DNA from: Pyrenochaeta sp. MPI-SDFR-AT-0127
Lineage: Eukaryota; Ascomycota; Dothideomycetes; Pleosporales; Cucurbitariaceae
DNA: 64,000 bases
Assembly: GCA_020747015.1 (NCBI GenBank)
Contig: JAGTJM010000011.1
Location: forward strand, 62,001-126,000
Direction of reading: 5' to 3'
A program made the translations under genes and the position numbers. Shown here piece by piece: positions 46,771-56,605 of this stretch. Below the pieces are notes generated by a model, which worked only from the letters and a program-made list of their open reading frames with translations, was not told the origin of the DNA and did no database searches. The first letter of the stretch is position 1, and each line of letters opens with the position of its first letter.

Positions 46771-47255
46771 TGAAGATGCTGAAAAGCGCGGTGCGGATTG
46801 TGGTGGGTGTGATCACACGGTGTTGAACGGGATACTTGCTCCTCCGCGCATATTTGTCCGGGGCGCAGGAGGCTTGCTGTCCTTGGTCCTGGGAGTGTAT
46901 ACAGAGTGTGTTTGAGATCCAAGGTCAATTTCCCCGAGTGCTATGGATTAATTGTGAGGCGCGACATCGGTGTAGGACAGGTGGGTCAAGAGAGGTGAGG
47001 TTGGCACTCGATGCTCGTGCCGAGACTTCCGAACTAGGCGACTTTTTTAATGGAACTACAGAAACGAGTAGTCTCAGCTTGAAGGATCAGATTATCTTGG
47101 GATTAGATCTGATGTCTCGATCCGACTTAATCGGTACCTGTGTTAGTGTTGCATTTCACCAGTGTGAATTTTAGCGCACTACATAATTGTACACTTTTCT
47201 AATCTCCAATAGTAACATCTGTATCTATAAAAATTCGATACCCAACACCACAATC
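46771..47255. promoter_or_regulatory. Divergent promoter region
   Basis: This 485-bp spacer serves the dehydrogenase-like gene (minus) and the NAT9-like gene (plus). No particular motif stands out, and no gene-like frame was found. Confidence 0.45.
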
Positions 47256-48157
47256 ATGAAAGTCAACGAAAACGACGGTATCCAATTTAAATGCTTCATT
47301 CTTGATTCTAAACTAACAATTTCAGCAATCCTCACGCCCCGCATTCTCCTGGTGCCATACAGCGCCCACCACGTGCCCACCTACCACGAGTGGATGCAAG
47401 ATGAGGTACATCAACCTTTCATTCAGTCTTTTCTTCAATAGAAAAAACTTGCATGACCAGAGAACATTCGAGTAACCGCGTCCAGGAGCTCCAAAAACTC
47501 ACAGCCTCAGAGCCCCTCACGCTCCCAGAGGAATACGCCATGCAAGCCTCATGGCGCCAGGACGTCGATAAACTAACATTTATTGTGTGCAAATCGCCCT
47601 TCTCACCGGATATGCCTAGTACCTCCCAGCTAGAGGAGATAGGAGACAGCATTACGCCGGGCAAGCAAGATGCGCCAGAGAATATGATTGGCGATGTGAA
47701 CTTATTCCTGTACGACGATGAAGACGAAGAGGAAGACGAGAATGCAAAAACTCATGTCAAAGCGGGGAAGAGACCTGTCATTGGCGAACTGGAGATCATG
47801 ATTGCGCTGAACTCTGCACGGGGGAAGGGGTTGGCGCGCGAAACGCTGTTGGGGTTTATGTGGTACATATCTCTTTCTCTATCTGCTATATTGGCAGAGT
47901 ACAACAGCGGCAGTAGTAGCACCGACGATGGGAAGGCAGAGAATGGGTGTTGGCTCAAGTATCTCCGTGTCAAGATCGACAAGGATAATGTGAAAAGTAT
48001 AAGTTTGTTTGAAAAATTAGGATTCAAGAGGACAAGTGTAGAGCCGAATTACTTTGGGGAAGTAGAGTTGAGGATACCGCTTGTGGAAGGGAGGCTAGTC
48101 GATGTTGAAAGTGATGCTGGATTAGGCTTTTCGAAGAAGTTGAGGTATGGCTCATGA
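47256..48157 (+). CDS. nat9: NAT9-like GNAT acetyltransferase
   Basis: The model join(47256..47277, 47326..47405, 47486..48157) gives 257 aa. The first exon has only 22 nt, but both introns have good signals (TTTCAG and TCCAG acceptors) and exact phase. The start MKVNEN and the following L-V-P-Y...H-H-V-P-T-Y-H-E-W-M are family hallmarks. An acetyl-CoA binding motif R-G-K-G-L-A lies near residue 151, followed by conserved S-L-F-E-K-L-G-F near 210. NAT9 enzymes are GNAT-type acetyltransferases; animal NAT9 has been linked to microtubules, and the fungal substrate is unclear. An acidic insertion near residues 118-135 (D/E-rich) is unusual. It converges with RRP9, with 117 bp between the stops. 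Confidence 0.88.
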
Positions 48158-48274
48158 GCAAGAGAAAATGGTGAGAATACTGAAGTCCACATTACGAAGT
48201 TTAGATGCCATATACTGTAATCAGATTTGGTATCTAAATGCTGTGCAAACTCCAAATTATGCAGGTGTTTTGAG

Positions 48275-50083
48275 CTATGCCATATCCTCCGACTCGTCGT
48301 CGCTCGCCGTGCCATTTGCTAGGCTCTTGCGTGGCACTTCGAATACATAAATACCGTTTTTGACTTTTCCTGACATCCATCGAGCCAGTCTTGGCTCTTT
48401 GCCCACCGCAGCTACTATACACAACCCTTCCTTGCCTCTGTCTCCTCTTTCTTGCACTGAGAGTCCATTTACAATGCCGCGAATGAGCACTGCATCCTCT
48501 GTACCGTGTCCATTCACAAGGCCCTCGTGATTTTCGACTGGCACGCGTCCAACCTTGGCAACTGGCTCGAGACTTTTCTTGTCTGCTGAGATTTTCCAAG
48601 CCCGTATCCAACCATCCCAGCTCGCTGTGAGAATGAGGTCGGCGAAGGGTACTGTAGCAAGTGCTGTGACATATCGGGGTAATCGTGGGCCTGGCTTTAC
48701 TGATATTGCAGCATCGTCATTTGCTGACATTTGCTCTGGCAAAAGACGTGGGTCGCGGCCGTGAGTGAGTGGGATTGTGAACAGAGGTTTCTTCCTGTTG
48801 ACGGACCACAGTGACATGGCACCGTTGTCTGAAGCTGTGACGAATAGGCTAGCATCGAGGAGCGCGACACAGTCAATGGAGCCCTCCGCATATGCGATCG
48901 GCGGATCATCGTCGGCTTCATCAACGTCCTTGACCTGATCATTCTTGGTCGTCTCTTTCTCATCCACGTTCTTCCCGAATCGACCTTTGCGCAGCTTGTC
49001 CATGCCCTTTTGTCTCGCTGTGCCACCACCTTGGAAGACAAGCTGGTTCTCCTCAACGACTCTCCATAATCGCGCTGTTCGATCTCGCGCACCAACACTA
49101 ACACAAGTCTCTTGGTTGAGCTCTAGCCCGCCAGCAACACCAACAACAACGTCCTGGTGGCCGACCAATGTCTCGATATAGGCCGACTCTGGCGCACTCC
49201 AGACGATTACTGCACGGTCTGCTCCTCCAGAGAATAGTTGCTCTGTCCCTCTTCTAAATGAAAGCGACATGACTGCATCTCGATGTCTTGTGAAGAGGTG
49301 GCGTGGCGTGAGGGTATCCGCGTCCCAGATGATCAGACGAGCATGCTTGTCGCCGGTTGCAAGATATTTTCCCGAGTCTGAGACGGCAATGGATATGATC
49401 TCGCCAGTGTGACCCAAATAAGCGCGATCGCCCTTTTTGTCCTTGTTGCCTTTGCGCCAGAAAAGTCTTTTGGGGGTCCTTCGTGGTGTGACGTTTGATG
49501 GCCGGCTGGAATCTGGTGCATAAGACTTGGGATCTGCGATTTCCCACTTCTCCACGACCAAGTCCTTACTGATTGTCCAGGCGTATGGAAGTCTGAGTGC
49601 ACACCCCGTGATTGCCTTTTGCAGCCCTGAATAGCCAGAAACGTGTGATGCGTGTTCAAAGTCCAGCTCTGCAGCAATTGATTTGTATATTTTGCCCTTG
49701 TTTTCTGCAACATCCTCTTTCAGCCTCTCTGCTATCAAGTCCTTGTCAATCTGTGCCGCATCGAAGCCAACTTCCTCTTCCACCTCATTGCGTATGTTTT
49801 CGAGATAGCGCTCTGCGAGTCTCAAGCGCTTTTCCGCCGCAGTCTCGTTCTCGTCCTCCGAGGATTCAGATCCGTCATCGACGTCGTCGAATGCCTCTCC
49901 GCGATCATCGTCTGAAATTTCACTCCCGCTTATCGACTCTTCTCGGTCGGCCTGGCGGGGATTCCGTGTGGGTCGCGAGGCACTCGAGTCCGTGGTCCGC
50001 CTCTTGAAGCCATTCGTGGATCCACCTTCTGTTCGCTTTCTCTTCCGCTGCGAGGCCGGAGTTGTGAAGAAGGAGGAGGACAT
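48275..50083 (-). CDS. rrp9: RRP9 / U3-55K, U3 snoRNP WD40 protein
   Basis: A single exon of 602 aa starts at ATG 50083, M-S-S-S-F-F. Upstream frame continuation to 50380 lacks the family beginning and lies in the RPT4 promoter, so I reject it. Residues 1-100 are basic then acidic and Ser-rich (nuclear and nucleolar signals). The conserved helix R-L-R-L-A-E-R-Y-L near 98 precedes the propeller. WD40 blades run from about 210 to 580, with clear G-H-T/x-D units such as L-A-T-G-D-K-H-A. RRP9 binds the U3 snoRNA box B/C motif and acts in early 18S pre-rRNA processing in the nucleolus. An acidic insertion between blades (about 405-430) is fungal-specific. It shares a 373-bp promoter with RPT4. Confidence 0.94.
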   Translation of the reverse strand: MSSSFFTTPASQRKRKRTEGGSTNGFKRRTTDSSASRPTRNPRQADREESISGSEISDDDRGEAFDDVDDGSESSEDENETAAEKRLRLAERYLENIRNEVEEEVGFDAAQIDKDLIAERLKEDVAENKGKIYKSIAAELDFEHASHVSGYSGLQKAITGCALRLPYAWTISKDLVVEKWEIADPKSYAPDSSRPSNVTPRRTPKRLFWRKGNKDKKGDRAYLGHTGEIISIAVSDSGKYLATGDKHARLIIWDADTLTPRHLFTRHRDAVMSLSFRRGTEQLFSGGADRAVIVWSAPESAYIETLVGHQDVVVGVAGGLELNQETCVSVGARDRTARLWRVVEENQLVFQGGGTARQKGMDKLRKGRFGKNVDEKETTKNDQVKDVDEADDDPPIAYAEGSIDCVALLDASLFVTASDNGAMSLWSVNRKKPLFTIPLTHGRDPRLLPEQMSANDDAAISVKPGPRLPRYVTALATVPFADLILTASWDGWIRAWKISADKKSLEPVAKVGRVPVENHEGLVNGHGTEDAVLIRGIVNGLSVQERGDRGKEGLCIVAAVGKEPRLARWMSGKVKNGIYVFEVPRKSLANGTASDDESEDMA

Positions 50084-50456
50084 TGCTTGGAGTTGCAGAA
50101 GGTCGAGGGCAGGACTGGTCGCACTCGAAGTTTCCTGGAAAATTGATCGGCGAACTTTTTTTCTGACGCCGACAGCAGCTGCGACCTGCGGGTTTGCTTG
50201 GCGCCCGTGCGCCTTCCTCAGAGCTCCACCGCGAGGTGAGCGACACACTTGGGCATCTTCACCATCCATCACCGTTTGTGACCGCTTGTCGATTCGAGAA
50301 TCTCGCTCTAAACGGCTCTGATACACAACAAAAGGTCCGAAACTATCCGCAATATCGTTTCCACCGCAGCAAACTCCCATCTTTGCGCACTATCACCGCC
50401 TGAGCTCGCCTCTCGGACACGCGAACACGCACCACCACACCCCACATTCTATCACG
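50084..50456. promoter_or_regulatory. Shared divergent promoter RRP9 / RPT4
   Basis: It drives a ribosome-biogenesis gene on the minus strand and a proteasome gene on the plus strand. No full proteasome control element (GGTGGCAAA) was seen on either strand. Part of it is open in the RRP9 frame, but without family similarity. Confidence 0.5.
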
Positions 50457-51735
50457 ATGAGCGGCAGCAGCGATCCAGAGCGTGAACACGCACTCGAAGG
50501 GTACAAGTCGAAGCTCTTGGAGTCAAGAGAGTGGGAGGCAAAGCTCAAGTCGCTGCGGTTAGACATCAAGGGCCTCCAGCATGACTTTGACGTCTCAGAG
50601 GACAACATCAAGGCGCTGCAGAGCGTGGGTCAGATAATAGGAGAGGTTTTGAAGCAGCTGGATGAGGAGAGATGTATGTTCTCGTCCTGGGGTGTATATT
50701 GAGGGGATGCTAATACAGAGCAGTCATTGTCAAGGCATCGTCAGGGCCCCGTTATGTGGTAGGATGCCGGTCAAAGGTCGACAAAGCAAAGTTGAAGCAA
50801 GGAACTCGAGTTGCTCTAGACATGACCACCCTCACCATAATGCGCATGCTACCCCGCGAGGTCGACCCGCTTGTCTACAACATGTCGTTGGAGGATCCTG
50901 GGCAGGTCAGCTTCGGCGGTATTGGTGGTCTGAATGAGCAGATTCGCGAGCTACGAGAGGTCATCGAACTGCCACTGAAGAACCCAGAGCTGTTTTTGCG
51001 AGTAGGCATCAAGCCACCCAAGGGTGTCCTCCTTTACGGGCCACCAGGTACTGGAAAGACGCTATTAGCGCGAGCTGTGGCGAGCAGTCTGGAGACCAAC
51101 TTCCTCAAGGTCGTGTCATCAGCAATCGTTGACAAGTACATTGGAGAGTCGGCGCGTCTCATCCGTGAGATGTTCGGCTACGCAAAGGAGCACGAGCCCT
51201 GCATCATCTTCATGGACGAAATCGATGCCATTGGTGGACGAAGATTCTCAGAGGGCACATCAGCAGATCGAGAGATTCAGCGAACGTTGATGGAACTTCT
51301 CAACCAACTAGATGGTTTCGACTACCTCGGGCAGACCAAGATCATCATGGCAACAAATCGACCCGACACACTCGACCCAGCCCTTCTTCGTGCTGGACGT
51401 CTCGACCGAAAACTCGAGATTCCCCTGCCGAATGAGGTTGGCCGTCTCGAGATTATGAAGATTCATTCTGCCAGCGTGGTGACCGATGGAGAGATCGACT
51501 TCGAGAGCATAGTCAAGATGAGCGACGGCTTCAACGGAGCTGATTTGCGAAACGTTGTAACAGAAGCGTAAGCAGCTCACCTTTACTTTCAATATCAGAA
51601 CTAACGTATCATAGCGGTCTTTTCGCCATCAAGGATTATCGAGACGCAATCAACCAGGACGACTTCAACAAGGCGGTGCGCAAGATGGCCGAGTCGAAGA
51701 AGCTAGAAGGCAAGCTGGAGTACCAGAAGTTGTAG
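50457..51735 (+). CDS. rpt4: 26S proteasome ATPase subunit Rpt4
   Basis: The model join(50457..50673, 50724..51567, 51615..51735) gives 393 aa with exact phase at both ~50-bp introns. The N-terminal coiled coil (residues about 8-70) is followed by the OB fold. The AAA domain comes next with Walker A G-P-P-G-T-G-K-T near 182, Walker B I-I-F-M-D-E-I-D near 237, and the second region of homology with arginines in N-R-P-D-T-L-D-P-A-L-L-R-A-G-R-L-D-R. Rpt4 is one of six ATPases in the regulatory particle base that unfold substrates. The end L-E-Y-Q-K-L lacks an HbYX motif, as expected for Rpt4. Length agrees with human PSMC6. Confidence 0.97.
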
Positions 51736-52531
51736 GGTAGAATCACCTTCTGGGTGGGGTTACAATGCATCATGATAGCCATGCATGGGAGAAGCGTGAT
51801 GAGCATCATGTACGATAATACGACAGCATAGCTAGCGGGATTCAAGAAGCATTCTGCAAGCATATCACCTTTCTGCCGTTCTGCACAGTCTCATTTTTGC
51901 TCTGACGATCCGGAATTCGCGGCGAGGAATGATGCAAGTCCTGCCAGGACCTGGCTGGGAATAGTCCCATCTTAGCGCCTTATCGATAAGACGTGAATAG
52001 TCTTGGGGGAACGATATTGCATGGCACCAGATCTGCTGATGAGTCTCTGGGCTGTGCATGAGCGTGATGATGTGTGTAGACTATATACAGGACCTTGGAA
52101 GTAAACCTGAATTGCAGAATTACGTTGTACAATATAGTCAAGACATGGTGGAGATTCCGGAAGCATTCCGAATGGGTGGATCCGCAACGTCAGCGTTCTC
52201 AACGCGCCAGGCCGCCAAACATGTGAGAATCCTCGGTCAAGCCTGCGCAGTCATGGCTCTGCAAGCCACACGTATAAGACGCTGTGGCACCTGAAATCAT
52301 TGCACCTAAACCCTCCCTCTCGCTGTTTCTTGCTTTTGCGACATTGTAATTGAATGCGCGCGCACCTTCAAACTCGACTTCTCAGCCCTCCACCAATGCA
52401 CAGCCAACTATTGGCTTCGTAATAATAACCCACACCCACAACGTGCGCGACGCTCGAGAATGACCCATTACTCCTGATCCTAAAGAGCTGTGGTAGGCAA
52501 GGAGACGTGTCAAGAGCTGGAATCGCACATC
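51736..52531. other. Spacer between RPT4 and SEC59
   Basis: It holds the 3' flank of RPT4 and the promoter of SEC59. Short frames only; no RNA gene or repeat was seen. Confidence 0.5.
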
Positions 52532-55392
52532 ATGGCGCAAGATACCAACCCACAAGACAGCCATAGCCCTGGGCTTGCGCTTGATGAAATCGAAACCCTC
52601 GAGCTCTTCCGCCGCTCTCCTCACCCTTACCTTCGACACAGGGACGAGATTAGGAGGCATTCACAGGATCGACCGAATGACTCTCCTACGCAACCACCGA
52701 CCCCGCTTCGATCCACAGATGGCACAATATCCGACGAGGACGGCAGGAAACGCAGGAAAACGTCACAATCGCCGAGCGAGAGCGGCACAGAGGCCGACGA
52801 CGAAGGATACAGCTTCGTCAAAGCCCTTCCTGCTCCGCCATTGCGGCTGCACAAGGGTCTTCGTGAACCGCGAGGATCAGGAAAGGAAGATTGGACCAGC
52901 CCTCTACTGACCCCCACACAAATTGATGACGAAGGGCGGAAGTTCTCGGAAGACTATTTCGACAATGATCAAAAAGACCCGCGGAAAGGTGAAACACCCT
53001 TCACGGACGAGGAAGCGAAAGCAGCAAGACAGAAATATCGCAAGAGGCGGCGGAACGAGCTCGTTCGACGAACGACAGAGACAGCATTGCTAGCGGGAAT
53101 CAGTCTGCTTGCTGTGCAGGGATGTTCTTGCTGGGAAAAACTGCTAGGATGGCATAGAGGTATGCTCGTAGAGACAATCTCCGTCACAAAGACGTTGCTA
53201 ATGTGCGCATAGCAGAACTGGCAACCCATGCTGCCGTCATGGCTACCACTCTAGGCTTCTACCCCCTCAGGATCCTCTACTACTCTTGGAGAAAGAAGTC
53301 GACTCTCAAATTCCGGCGGAGAATCCATCTACCCGCTGCTTTCGATCCAGCGACAATACTCTATCCCCCAATATTACCTGTCGTAATCTCGATATCTCTG
53401 TTTGATACATTTCCAAAGGTGTTGCTACCGAACATCCTCCTTGGACTTGCCGCATTACCGCCACGCGTCATACCCTTTAGAAATGCAACACTGGGGTACT
53501 CGAACCTCCACTGGCTTTTGTCCATCTTGCCGCTGGCTGCCGCTGAGAATACCGATATTCCATCGCGGCTATTTGCCATGAAACAATACAAGCTCAAGCT
53601 ACCTCCACCAGAGAAGGGACTGCATCCTGAGCTACTAGTTACTCTCTTCCCGCTCCACCAAGCATTACTGCCTGCTCTCTATTACCTTACTACAACTAGT
53701 CTGCTGCCTGCAGAGCTACACCTTTTATCGATCGGCCTCATTAATCTGGCTCTATTCTCCGACTCTCCACAAGCAGGCATCCTCAAACTTTTAATGTGGT
53801 TAGGTGGGCTAAGTGTCTTCATACTCTGTGGCAAGGTGCTCAAGTGGGGCGTTGCACTTGCACGAATCCCGCGGTGGAGGCTCAGGCGTGCCGGACAAGT
53901 CATCAAAGCGCAACAAACATTCTTACAGATCTTGAACCAGGGTCTAAAATTGAAGAAGAACCAGACGCCTGCTAGGGGGGATATCTCAGACAGCGATGCA
54001 GACGAGGACACGTTTCTGCAAAATCCACTACAGAAGACGAAGAGTTTGAAAGTGAACATTCTGGACTCTGTGCGTAACAACAAGCTGTTAGCAAAGGAGC
54101 GTGAACCACAGTCGGCAGTGGAAGCGAAGAGAACCGGCTTTGAAGGGTTGAATGGTCGAATTGACGAAGCAAATGGCCTGAGACGAAAGCGAAGAAATAC
54201 GCTTCCTGTTCTCGCGGCCGAGGATCATACAGCAAAACACAAATTACCGCATCGAAAACGATCAAAGTCCATCGCGCAAGCCTACCTTTCGCTTACACCA
54301 ACACAAGCAACTGCCAGGAAATGGCTCTACGCTGGGTACTTCTATCTGATCGTAGTCATTATGATCCTTGGACCTATCCGGTATGCTATTGGAAAGTACG
54401 CTTTGCATAATCACGAGCCGTTTGGATGGGCGGTAAGCTACCTGTTTGGCAACATACCGAGAGTCCGCTGGGAAGTCATCAATTGGAATCTGGATTGGTG
54501 GGTTTCACTTCCTCCAATGCTCGACATCGACAACGTTGCAGGCATCTCTGGAGGTCTTCCACCTGCTGAATATATTCGCCAAATTAGCTTTGGCGAAGCA
54601 AATACGCGCCTCCTATTGTGTATCTACTGCGCTGGCACCATCGTGGTTGGCCTGATATCGGTCTTCTCACTCTCAGCTGTCGTAGAGGTGGACACGCGCA
54701 GGAAGGTTTTCCATGGCACAATGGTTGCCATGCTGCTTCCGACCATCTTCATCGACCCATGTTTTGTAGCCTTGGCTCTCGCCCTTGTGCTCGCCATCTT
54801 TCTACTCCTCGATCTCATCCGCGCATCCCAGCTCCCGCCTTTATCAAAGCCCATTGCCAAGTTCCTTACTCCGTACGTTGATGGACGAGATCTACGGGGC
54901 CCAGTCGTCGTATCACACATATTTCTTCTGATCGGATGCGCTATCCCACTCTGGCTCTCGCTCGCAGGTGTAGAACGAACTGGCGAGGAACCATGGCAGG
55001 GCTGGGAAGTCAAAACAAGAGACGTCAGCATGGTCGCAGGCGTAATCTGCGTCGGTATGGGTGACGCAGCAGCATCTCTCATTGGCCGACGTTACGGGCG
55101 AAGAAAGTGGCCTTGGGCAGGCGGCAAGTCGCTCGAAGGCTCCTTAGCCTTTGCAGTAGCCGTCACTATCGGCCTTGTGTTTGCCAGAACATGGCTGCAC
55201 CTCGGATGGAGCAACGCTCTCTCAGAGCCCAAAGGAGCTGCCGCCTGGATACGAGATGCAGTGGTGACGACATCCAAGGCGGCTCTGTGTGCGGCAGGCG
55301 CCAGCCTCAACGAGGCGGTGCTGACAGGCGGCAACGACAACGTGATTGTCCCAGTCATTCTCTGGGTACTTGTGAGGGGTGTCAGGCTCTAG
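52532..55392 (+). CDS. sec59: Dolichol kinase Sec59
   Basis: The model join(52532..53159, 53213..55392) gives 935 aa; the 53-bp intron joins in phase. Residues 1-185 are a hydrophilic, Ser/Pro/Asp-rich cytosolic extension ending in an Arg/Lys cluster. More than ten hydrophobic helices follow, interrupted by a basic loop near 450-540. The catalytic C-terminal part (from about 690) has the CTP-binding signature G-M-G-D-A-A-A-S-L-I-G-R-R-Y-G, then G-K-S-L-E-G-S. The enzyme phosphorylates dolichol with CTP at the ER, providing the lipid carrier for N-glycosylation, O-mannosylation and GPI anchors. The long N-terminal extension is absent in yeast Sec59 and makes this protein nearly twice as long. 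Confidence 0.93.
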
Positions 55393-56605
55393 ACTTAAAG
55401 TTACTCAGCCGCATCAGGTGGGACGCAGGTACGGTGTTCAGGCGCACAAAGGTCTCACATCTAGCAGGGACCTTTCTAGTTCGTTTGACCGATCTTTTTG
55501 CGCAGGAAGCTTGGTTGTTGTCTTTGATGCATGCAAAAAATACAGCATTTACGAGGCATAGTTATACACATGCTGCTGGGATATACCAATCAGGGGCCCT
55601 GGAATAGAGCGGATATCCTCACGTTTTTCTTTGTATCATATTACCAATGAAACTTGTAGGCATGTCTTTAATACAAGCTTAAATCATATAAGAGACTTTA
55701 TTCACGTGCTCTCGAAAACACGTCACCAAATCTCACTTCCTCGCCTTACAAAATATAGAAGATGAACTTGCACAGGGCTTTAAAGTGCCTTGCACAAGCG
55801 GCTTTCCGGTTCTTACACGAAGCACACACTTGACCTCAGATGGGTGACCATTACGCCAAGCTCAAGCCTTACTTGATAAAGTTTAGTGTGTTTTTTGTAG
55901 CCACGTGCAGGTCGGACCTCGCGAAAGCTCCCTAAACCTCAGTCACGGAGATACTTGGCCTACCATGCTTCACAAGCGCAAAAGTGGGTTGCGAAGATTG
56001 CGCTACAATGCAGTGTGCACTCTGATTGGCCAAGAAAGCTTCAGTATCTCGTTCCTCGGTGTTCGGTGATCTCGTTAGTTTACAGACTCGACGCCTGCTG
56101 TTTGTAGCGAAACTACATGTCTAGGAAAGTGGTTCGCAGCGATTGCATGCGGAAGTGCAGACGTAGTTACGACAGAATTGAAGGCACTTCTTTCGGCCAA
56201 GCAATTCTTTGAGAGCGAAAATCCAATTGTTCGTCGATATACGTCCAAGAAAGGATTCTGCGCTCTCAAAGCATTGTAGGGGCTCTAGGGCCAGTTTTCT
56301 GGCCGTTGAGGAAATATCTTGGTTCATCAACCTGTAGAATGTTTGGTGCTGTACGTGAGTACTGGATAAGGGCAAACACGAAGCTATGAAAGCGTGATTA
56401 GGTTGTGAGGCTCTGTCGGTGAGCATGTAGGCAGGCTAACCAATGAAGAAGCCGCCTGCCATGTTGGCAGTCAACCTCAGCCTTGTGGCCTACAGTCAAC
56501 AGCGCTGCTTTGGCGGTCAGACCATGATCAATACATACCGCTTGCAAGTGTTGACTCCAAACGATTACCTGTCCGACCCTCCTTGTCCCATCTCAACCGC
56601 CTCAG
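55393..56605. other. Spacer upstream of the NLR gene
   Basis: It separates SEC59 from the NLR gene. A minus-strand frame at 56121-56426 looks mildly protein-like, but I found no domain, intron or partner exon. No HeLo, HET or amyloid-motif effector gene, which can accompany fungal NLRs, was recognised here. Confidence 0.45.

Noticed and set aside
50084..50380. N-terminal extension of RRP9 by about 99 codons
   Set aside because: The frame is open but lies in the shared promoter with RPT4. The family beginning M-S-S-S-F-F is at 50083.
56121..56426. 101-codon minus-strand frame upstream of the NLR, possible transposase or effector fragment
   Set aside because: No transposase or HeLo/HET-type motif could be read, and there is no supporting terminal repeat.
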